Source: Desulfobacteraceae bacterium (GTDB lineage: Bacteria > Desulfobacterota > Desulfobulbia > Desulfobulbales > Desulfobulbaceae). From it: 11,663 nt of DNA. Below, one piece after another: positions 1-4,468 of the stretch. The notes beneath the pieces are model-generated. The model saw only the letters and a list, made by a program, of their open reading frames with translations. It had not been told where the DNA came from and made no database searches. The translations under genes were made by a program, and so were the position numbers. The stretch's first letter is position 1; every line of letters begins with the position of its first letter. The stretch spans positions 1 to 11,663 of the forward strand of contig JALHJD010000068.1 of assembly GCA_022837185.1 (NCBI GenBank). Direction: 5' to 3'.

Positions 1-63
1 GTCCGGGCTGCACAGCTACGGATCGTAACTGCTGCCGGCGCCCCGCCGGCCCGCTGGACCAGA

Positions 64-99
64 GACGGCCTGACCCCGCGCGGCAGGGATCAGGCCGTC
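64..99. terminator. Perfect 10-bp inverted repeat, possible terminator without U-tract
   Basis: GACGGCCTGA at 64-73 is exactly complementary to TCAGGCCGTC at 90-99. The inner CCC (75-77) can also pair with GGG (86-88). It sits about 35 nt after a possible stop codon at 26-28. Neither strand has a T-run next to it, so classical intrinsic termination is not supported. It could be a 3'-end protecting hairpin or a fragment of a dispersed palindrome. Confidence 0.35.
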
Positions 100-427
100 C
101 TGCCTGCACCGGTTTCACTCTGCATGGTTTCTGGCGGGCGGGTGCCCGGCCGGTCCCGCCGCAATTCGGGGCCCAAGTCAAAAAACAACTTGACAAACCC
201 GTTCTGCCGATCAACAGTAATTGGTACGAATCGAAGTATTTCGTTCCGGTCGATTAGTTTCTCCAGGCGCCGCCGCCCGGTGTTTTTTTATCTGTTTTCG
301 CGGAAAGTACGGTCCACCCGAACAGGAACGGCTGACGGCCGTTTCCCGGCACCCAGGCAGCCGCCGGCCAGGCATCATCTCCGGGAACAGTATGCACCCG
401 TCCCGGCAGGTCGAGAAAACAAAAAGC

Positions 428-458
428 TGGACATATTCCACCGGATGTATGATATAGT
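428..458 (+). promoter_or_regulatory. Possible promoter for ferredoxin leader
   Basis: TGGACA at 428-433 matches the sigma70 -35 box at 5 of 6 positions, and TATAGT at 453-458 matches the -10 box at 5 of 6. The spacer is 19 nt, longer than the usual 17. An overlapping TATGAT at 448-453 is also a good -10 but would leave a 14-nt spacer. If used, the ferredoxin mRNA would have a leader of about 175 nt containing the hairpins at 485-509. A weaker alternative -10, TAGTAT, lies at 592-597. I saw no clear dyad in the spacer that would suggest a MerR-type regulator. Confidence 0.3.
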
Positions 459-484
459 TGCTACCGGTTCGTTCGGGCCGCATA

Positions 485-509
485 CCGCCCGAGGGGCGGA
501 CAGCCGCCC
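485..509 (+). promoter_or_regulatory. Two mutually exclusive hairpins before a Shine-Dalgarno
   Basis: CCGCCC at 485-490 can pair with GGGCGG at 494-499 (3-nt loop). The same GGGCGG can instead pair with a second CCGCCC at 504-509 (4-nt loop). The second stem ends three bases before a strong ribosome-binding sequence, GGAGGTGA at 512-519. The arrangement is what an attenuator or RNA switch would need, but it could also be chance in GC-rich DNA. Confidence 0.35.
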
Positions 510-520
510 GCGGAGGTGAT

Positions 521-652
521 ATGCCCGTTCGCTCGGAAAAGTTTCCCGGAAAAAAGAGCATCAGCAAAAAAACTTTTATTCCGACGGAAAATAGTATAGG
601 GTCAGTGAAGCAACAACAAATCGCAATGGAGGTGATTTCATGTGGGAAGTAG
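521..652 (+). CDS. Possible 43-residue leader ORF overlapping ferredoxin start
   Basis: The frame opens with ATG at 521, just after GGAGGTGA at 512-519. The gap from the GGAGG core to the ATG is only 4 nt, shorter than usual. It encodes a basic, Lys/Ser-rich peptide beginning MPVRSEKFPG and stops with TAG at 650-652, so it overlaps the first 13 nt of the ferredoxin gene in another frame. I recognise no family. It may be a translationally coupled leader peptide or simply a chance frame. The ferredoxin has its own strong ribosome site inside this frame (628-635), so coupling is not required. Confidence 0.2.
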   Translation: MPVRSEKFPGKKSISKKTFIPTENSIGSVKQQQIAMEVISCGK

Positions 653-825
653 TAGTAGACAAGGACAAATGCAGCGGCGACGAAGAATGCGTAAATGCCT
701 GTCCCGCCCAAGTATTGGAAATGGTTGACGGCAAGGCCGATCCGGTGAACATGGACGAGTGCCTGGGCTGTGAGACCTGCGTGGAAGTCTGCCCGGAAGG
801 GGCGATTACCGTAACCGAATTGTAA
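640..825 (+). CDS. Ferredoxin, [3Fe-4S]/[4Fe-4S] type like D. africanus FdIII
   Basis: A 61-residue cytosolic electron carrier with two iron-sulfur sites. The first motif is C11-x2-D14-x2-C17-x3-C21-P: aspartate D14 stands where the second cysteine of a normal 4Fe-4S motif would be. The second motif is complete: C41-x2-C44-x2-C47-x3-C51-P. From recalled sequence, Desulfovibrio africanus ferredoxin III has the same Asp14 and numbering. In that protein the site holds a [3Fe-4S] cluster that can take up a fourth metal. By analogy C11, C17 and C51 would bind cluster I, and C21, C41, C44 and C47 cluster II. The protein is very acidic, as usual. The start is fixed by GGAGGTGA at 628-635. The gene appears monocistronic, with its own terminator at 881-923. 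The partner enzyme cannot be told from the neighbours. Confidence 0.95.
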   Translation: MWEVVVDKDKCSGDEECVNACPAQVLEMVDGKADPVNMDECLGCETCVEVCPEGAITVTEL

Positions 826-880
826 CGTTTTTCCCTGGCCGGCAGAGCCGCTCCATCGTCTTCTGCCGCCATTCGATCAG

Positions 881-923
881 GGCAGCCTGTTGCTCCTCAG
901 TGGGGAACAGGCTGCCTTTTTTT
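881..923 (+). terminator. Rho-independent terminator of ferredoxin gene
   Basis: GGCAGCCTGTT at 881-891 pairs perfectly with AACAGGCTGCC at 906-916 (11 bp, 14-nt loop), followed by seven T at 917-923. A second, shorter inverted repeat (7 bp, 840-846 with 862-868) precedes it. There is no T-run on the other strand, so it serves the ferredoxin transcript only. Confidence 0.93.
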
Positions 924-945
924 CTCCTCCCGGACTGGGCCGGGG

Positions 946-1188
946 TCAATAAATTATGGAGCCTTTCGAAATCTGCTCCTTGCGCTTGATGTATTCCTCC
1001 CTGTCTATCCGGCCGGCCTTGAAGTCTTCCTCCAGCCTGTCCATCTGCCTCTTGTTCTGGTACTCATAGGCGGCGCCGACTCCGGCTCCTCCGAGCACCG
1101 CCCCGCCGACCAGATCCTTGCTGCATCCCGCCGTCAGGGAACCCATCAGCAACAACGCAAGAATTGAAACGATGAATTGTTTTCCCAT
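946..1188 (-). CDS. Small lipoprotein with glycine-rich stretch and SHOCT-like tail
   Basis: An 80-residue exported protein. A hydrophobic signal segment (residues 5-20) ends in LTAGC with the lipidation cysteine at C22; Thr at -3 is less common than Leu but acceptable. Next comes a Gly/Ala-rich stretch (28-40, GGAVLGGAGVGAA) resembling a glycine-zipper membrane insertion. A charged helical tail (about 48-72, RLEEDFKAGRIDREEYIKRK) matches by eye the SHOCT pattern of a short helix, Gly and a second helix. The Met at 1188 was chosen over one 15 codons upstream because AAGGAG sits 7 nt before it and the signal peptide then starts properly. It follows the BON gene on the same strand after 103 nt, suggesting a shared envelope role. 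Exact function unknown. Confidence 0.8.
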   Translation of the reverse strand: MGKQFIVSILALLLMGSLTAGCSKDLVGGAVLGGAGVGAAYEYQNKRQMDRLEEDFKAGRIDREEYIKRKEQISKGSIIY

Positions 1189-1213
1189 GGTGATCTCCTT
1201 TACATGGAATTTT

Positions 1214-1239
1214 TTCTCAGTGCTCTTTCTCAATGCTCT
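1214..1239 (-). repeat. 13-bp tandem repeat in lipoprotein gene leader
   Basis: TTCTCAGTGCTCT (1214-1226) is followed directly by TTCTCAATGCTCT (1227-1239), differing at one base. It lies 26 nt upstream of the lipoprotein start codon. It could be a tandem operator or a simple duplication. Confidence 0.6.
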
Positions 1240-1244
1240 CCCAC

Positions 1245-1276
1245 TGTACTGGAATCAGTCAAAAACCGCCAGTACA
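1245..1276 (-). repeat. 8-bp inverted repeat between BON and lipoprotein genes
   Basis: TGTACTGG (1245-1252) is exactly complementary to CCAGTACA (1269-1276) with a 16-nt spacer. It lies between the BON gene stop (1292) and the lipoprotein gene. It could be an operator or an intercistronic mRNA hairpin; no T-run follows on the minus strand, so it is not an obvious terminator. Confidence 0.5.
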
Positions 1277-1291
1277 ACGTGATCAGGGAAT

Positions 1292-2143
1292 TTACCGCCC
1301 TCCGGCGGCCAGTTCCGACCTAACCTCGGCCACGCCCACAACATCGGCGGCCAGCGCCACGATCCGGTCCGCCTGCTCCCTGCTTCGCGCCGTCCCCTTC
1401 AGGGTGACAACCTTGTTCCGGGTGCTGACCTGCACATCCGCCCCTTCAACCTCCTTGCTGGAAAGAAGCACGGCCTTCACCTTGCCGGTGATCCAGGCAT
1501 CGGACATCTCCCGCTCGATTATTTTCCCGGCTTCTTCAAGTTTTGACGGTTCCTTTTTTCCGGCAACTTCAAGGTTGTTGACCACCTTGCGGACATTTGC
1601 CGTATTCAGGGCAATATGTCCGGCAAGATCGCGAACCGCGTCCGATTCGACCTTGCCGTCAAGGACCACCTCACCGTTGGACGTATCGACATTGATATCC
1701 ATCCCCTGGATGTTCCGGTTAAAGAGCAGCCGTGACTTGACCATGGCGGTGATCGTGGCGTCCTCGACGAGCCGGGAAAAATCAGGCAATTCCGCCGGGT
1801 CGCCGGCCGCGCCGGATTCGATGGCAAGTTTGTCGTCCACTCTGCTCACTCCGGTCATCCCCCTGGCGATTTCCACGGCCAGGTCCCGTTCAACCGGAGA
1901 ATCGACCTTGCCTTCAAGGGTGACCACTCCATCTTTGACATCAACCGTGATGTTGAACGGGTTCAGATGCCGGTTGAGCGTATAGGTGGTGACCAGTTTG
2001 GATTTTATCCAGGTGTCGGAATGCTGCTCCTCCGGTTCGCCCGCCGTTTCCGCGGCGGCGGTCCAGGCAAGCATGACAGCGGTCAGCAGGACCAGCATCG
2101 CCCTGTATATTCTCTTCATTTTCAAGTGCATATTTTTCTTCAT
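1292..2143 (-). CDS. Exported protein with three BON domains
   Basis: A 283-residue protein. An N-terminal signal segment (about 11-31) ends at a likely signal peptidase I site near AAA-ET. Three BON-type repeats follow, at about 42-109, 124-193 and 211-279. Each has the pattern of a helix, a beta strand containing 'V-x-V/T-x-x-G-x-V-x-L-x-G-x-V', a second helix and a strand ending 'V-x-x-L'. BON domains are found in periplasmic proteins such as OsmY and are thought to bind phospholipids or stabilise the envelope under osmotic stress. The start at 2143 is preceded by AGGAGG 8 nt upstream; a longer frame up to 2224 lacks such a site and would put 27 hydrophilic residues before the signal peptide. 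It is probably linked with the downstream lipoprotein gene. Three copies rather than the two of OsmY is noteworthy. Confidence 0.9.
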   Translation of the reverse strand: MKKNMHLKMKRIYRAMLVLLTAVMLAWTAAAETAGEPEEQHSDTWIKSKLVTTYTLNRHLNPFNITVDVKDGVVTLEGKVDSPVERDLAVEIARGMTGVSRVDDKLAIESGAAGDPAELPDFSRLVEDATITAMVKSRLLFNRNIQGMDINVDTSNGEVVLDGKVESDAVRDLAGHIALNTANVRKVVNNLEVAGKKEPSKLEEAGKIIEREMSDAWITGKVKAVLLSSKEVEGADVQVSTRNKVVTLKGTARSREQADRIVALAADVVGVAEVRSELAAGGR

Positions 2144-2573
2144 TTCCGTTGCCTCCTGCAATGCCGCGGGGGGATTGCGCAGCCTTTTCGGCCTCCCGCC
2201 GCGGCTCAAACCATTTCTTGCCATTTTTCACGCCGGCCGGAACGTTCAGGCGGACCGCCCCACGCGCGATATCCTTATTCTTTCAAAAAACATGCCATAC
2301 ATGCCGAGTGCCCGGCAGGGATCGGCCCCGCGCCGGCAGCCCAAGGTCCGCTCTGCCGGTGCAGTGCCGACTCCCATCCTCTGCCCCTGTCCGACTCCAC
2401 AGGACAATTCCCGTCATAGAGGATAAGGAGCTCCCCGGCTCCGTTCGGGGCACCCCTTTGCAATCGGCGGGACAAGCTGATACAATTCAGGCACGGGCAA
2501 TCCCGCAAAACGGTCCGCACCCGATGGACAGGTCAACACCATCCGTTCCGAGGGCGATAATCGAGGTGACCCG
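2144..2573. other. Divergent intergenic region
   Basis: 430 nt between the BON gene (-) and the methyltransferase gene (+). Frames here carry no recognisable protein. A 7-bp inverted repeat (GCCGCGG 2163-2169 with CCGCGGC 2199-2205) lies just upstream of the BON ribosome site and could structure its leader. A good rightward promoter is at 2458-2486. A 5-bp inverted repeat (CCCCG 2433-2437 with CGGGG 2446-2450) ends eight bases before its -35 box and may be an operator. No strong leftward sigma70 promoter was found for the BON gene. Confidence 0.6.
2458..2486 (+). promoter_or_regulatory. Sigma70-type promoter for methyltransferase-Nudix-oxidase operon
   Basis: TTGCAA at 2458-2463 (4 of 6 matches to TTGACA) and TACAAT at 2481-2486 (5 of 6 matches to TATAAT) are separated by exactly 17 nt. 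Transcription would start near 2493, giving a leader of about 80 nt. The leader contains a small hairpin, CGGG-CAAT-CCCG, at 2494-2505. No copper-regulator operator of the CueR type is seen, which would need a 19-nt spacer with a dyad. Confidence 0.6.
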
Positions 2574-3428
2574 ATGCAGGTGACAACGGGGTTCGCCGAC
2601 ATCTTCGGCGACATCCAGGCGCACATGGAATCCGGCAGGTTCATCCGGAATAATTCCACCAACAGTCAGGACATCCGGAACTTCGCCTTCAACGATGTCG
2701 ATCTCGGCAACTGCAGGGATGTCCTGGACCTGGGGTGCGCCTACGGATTTTTCACCAGGGGCCTGGCCGGCAGACTTCATCCGGACGCGGTCATCAACGG
2801 GGTCGACCTCTGCGGGGAATGTGAAAAAAATTTCATCATGTCCTGCGAAGAATCCGGCTATTCCTGCCGATTCTGCCTTTCCGACCAGGTGTTCTGCGAA
2901 CGGTATGCGGACGCCTCCTTTGATCTTGTCCTGTGTACCTACGCCCTCTATTACTTCCCAGAAGCCGTCCCCGAGATTGCCCGGATTCTACGGCCCGCCG
3001 GCACCTTTATCACCGTGACCCATACCCTGCCCCACATGCCGGAGATCATAGCGATTTTCAAGCTGCTGCTCACCCGCCACCTGGGCCGGACCGTCACTTC
3101 CCTCCCCGTGGAAAGCCTGTTTGCCGCCTTTTCCAGCGCCAACGGCATACAGGTGCTTTCGCCCTGGTTTCTGGAGATCAACGAAAAAAAATATACAAAT
3201 TCACTCCTGATCACCACTGCTTCCCTGCCCGGCCTGATCCGTTATCTCTGCTTCAAGACCAGATTGTTCCTCCCCGGGGATTGCGGTCTCGATGACCGGT
3301 TCATCAGGACGGTTGTGGCAGAATATTTGCATGACATGTTGCGCCGCAGGCGGGCTTTCAACATCACCAAAAACGACACGGTATATGTCTGTCTGCGCCC
3401 CTCCGGCAAGGGGTCGGGGGAAGGATGA
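2574..3428 (+). CDS. Class I SAM-dependent methyltransferase
   Basis: A 284-residue soluble protein with the Rossmann methyltransferase core. Motif I is VLDLGCAYG (50-58), the SAM-binding glycine loop with Ala at its middle glycine position. An acidic residue ending beta-2 is D78 in NGVDLC. The FDLVLCTYALYYF segment (116-128) is the motif IV region, and ARILRPAGTFITV (136-148) is the post-motif strand typical of the Methyltransf_11/25 group. The C-terminal half (about 150-275) does not match a substrate-specific family I can name, so the methyl acceptor is unknown. The protein is unusually rich in cysteine (about twelve residues). The start is supported by GAGGTGA at 2563-2569. It is the first gene of the operon, and its TGA overlaps the ATG of the Nudix gene by 4 nt, implying translational coupling. 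Confidence 0.85.
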   Translation: MQVTTGFADIFGDIQAHMESGRFIRNNSTNSQDIRNFAFNDVDLGNCRDVLDLGCAYGFFTRGLAGRLHPDAVINGVDLCGECEKNFIMSCEESGYSCRFCLSDQVFCERYADASFDLVLCTYALYYFPEAVPEIARILRPAGTFITVTHTLPHMPEIIAIFKLLLTRHLGRTVTSLPVESLFAAFSSANGIQVLSPWFLEINEKKYTNSLLITTASLPGLIRYLCFKTRLFLPGDCGLDDRFIRTVVAEYLHDMLRRRRAFNITKNDTVYVCLRPSGKGSGEG

Positions 3429-4456
3429 ACAACAGGAAAAGAAAATACTGCCGGTACTGCGGCGGCCGGATCAGGCAAAAACAGGAAAACGGCATCCCGC
3501 GGGAATACTGTCCCGCGTGCAGGGTGTTCTTTTACGATAATCCCCTGCCGGTGGTCTCCATGATCCTGGTCGAGGAGCGCCGGGTATTGCTGGTGAAGAG
3601 AAAAAACAGGCCCTACCGCGGCAAGTGGTGCCTGCCCTCCGGTTTTGCCGAAACAGGCGAAAGCATCCTCGATGCGGCGGTGCGGGAACTGGAGGAGGAA
3701 ACCGGAATACAGGGAAGAATCGTGCAGCTGCGGGACGTTGATTCATGTTCCAACTCTTTTTACGGCGACCTGCTCTTCCTGACCTTCGAGATGGAGCAGA
3801 CCGGCGGCGTCCTCCAGGCCGGAGACGATGCGGAAGCGGTCCGTTTTTTTCCCCTGACCCGGGTCCCGCGGCTCGCTTTTCCCTCCAACAGCAAGGCCCT
3901 GCAGGCTTACCTGGAAGGGAAGAAAGATCATTGGGCCATTGTCGATTCGTTTACCCTGGCGGCCGATGAAGCGATCATGCAAGAGCGGCGGAATTTGCTC
4001 TCCGACAGACTGGTTGCGCTGATAGAGGCCAGTTCCGATCACATCGCCCGGCTCTGGCTCAAGGATGTACGCGGCAGCAGATCAACCCCGACCTATCATC
4101 TTTTCGACCAGGAACTGCTGTACCACCGGGTCTTTCTGGTAATCTCCCATTTCAGCGACTGGCTGAGCGGCTCCTATCACGGCCAGAACATCATCAGCTA
4201 TTACATGCATCTCGGCCGGAACAGAAAGCGGGAAGGTTTCGGCTTGAGCGAGGTCATCAGCGCCCTGAGCCTGACCAAGAAACACCTCTGGGAATTTGCC
4301 CTTTCCCAGGGGATGTGGGACAGGCCCATCGACATTTACACGATCATGGAACTGGAAAGAAGGATCTCTCTGTTTTTCGACCGGGCGACCTATCACGTCG
4401 CCAAAGGATATGAACTCGAGTCTTCGCGGACAACGCCCGCGGGCTCCGGGAAATAG
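3425..4456 (+). CDS. Zinc-ribbon Nudix hydrolase fused to RsbRD_N-like helical domain
   Basis: A 343-residue, apparently cytosolic protein with three parts. (1) A zinc ribbon, C9-x2-C12 and C29-x2-C32, followed by a D-N-P segment as in the ribbon that precedes many NAD/ADP-ribose-type Nudix enzymes. (2) A Nudix fold with a complete box at 73-95 (G73, E79, R87-E88-L89, E91, E92, G94), so it should bind Mg and cut a nucleoside diphosphate linked to some group X. (3) A helical region, about 190-330, containing an 'LWL' helix, a histidine/tyrosine-rich middle and an 'GR-x-R-x-x-GF-x-L-x-E' segment. By eye this resembles the N-terminal sensor domain of RsbRD-type stressosome proteins. Most Nudix enzymes of this class are 150-200 residues, so the third part is an added domain. 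The substrate is unknown. It is translated by overlap with the methyltransferase and is followed 12 nt later by the oxidase. Confidence 0.85.
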   Translation: MNNRKRKYCRYCGGRIRQKQENGIPREYCPACRVFFYDNPLPVVSMILVEERRVLLVKRKNRPYRGKWCLPSGFAETGESILDAAVRELEEETGIQGRIVQLRDVDSCSNSFYGDLLFLTFEMEQTGGVLQAGDDAEAVRFFPLTRVPRLAFPSNSKALQAYLEGKKDHWAIVDSFTLAADEAIMQERRNLLSDRLVALIEASSDHIARLWLKDVRGSRSTPTYHLFDQELLYHRVFLVISHFSDWLSGSYHGQNIISYYMHLGRNRKREGFGLSEVISALSLTKKHLWEFALSQGMWDRPIDIYTIMELERRISLFFDRATYHVAKGYELESSRTTPAGSGK

Positions 4457-4468
4457 GAGGACCGACTG

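Larger units (their letters stand above)
1..639. other. Intergenic region and ferredoxin leader, no convincing gene
   Basis: No open frame here reads like a protein: the long frames are low-complexity, rich in Arg/Pro/Ser, and lack a convincing ribosome site. One frame at the extreme left ends in TAA at 26-28 and could be the last eight codons of an off-window gene, but that is too short to identify. Contents noted separately are an inverted repeat at 64-99, a possible promoter at 428-458, alternating hairpins at 485-509 and a small upstream frame at 521-652. GCCGGC copies at 34-39 and 45-50 could form another short hairpin, and so could GGAACGGC (325-332) with 338-346. Confidence 0.6.

Noticed and set aside
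190..195. TTGACA, a perfect -35 box
   Set aside because: No acceptable -10 box lies 16-19 nt downstream.
124..519. A 131-codon + strand frame in the left intergenic region, and minus strand frames over 211-872
   Set aside because: Composition is random-like (Arg, Pro, Ser), no ribosome site precedes the starts, and the minus frames run through the ferredoxin gene.
1233..1985. A 250-codon frame on the + strand opposite the BON gene
   Set aside because: It is Ser/Thr/Ala/Arg-rich without domains and lies opposite a clear three-BON protein; it is a shadow frame.
2282..2297. Minus strand TGGCATG-N4-TTGAA resembling a sigma54 promoter for the BON gene
   Set aside because: The nearly invariant GC of the -12 element is GA here, and no enhancer-binding site was seen.
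2275..2520. Minus strand frame with an LYDGNCPV stretch reminiscent of DCC-type thiol oxidoreductases
   Set aside because: Only these few residues match, the second catalytic cysteine is absent, and the rest is low-complexity.
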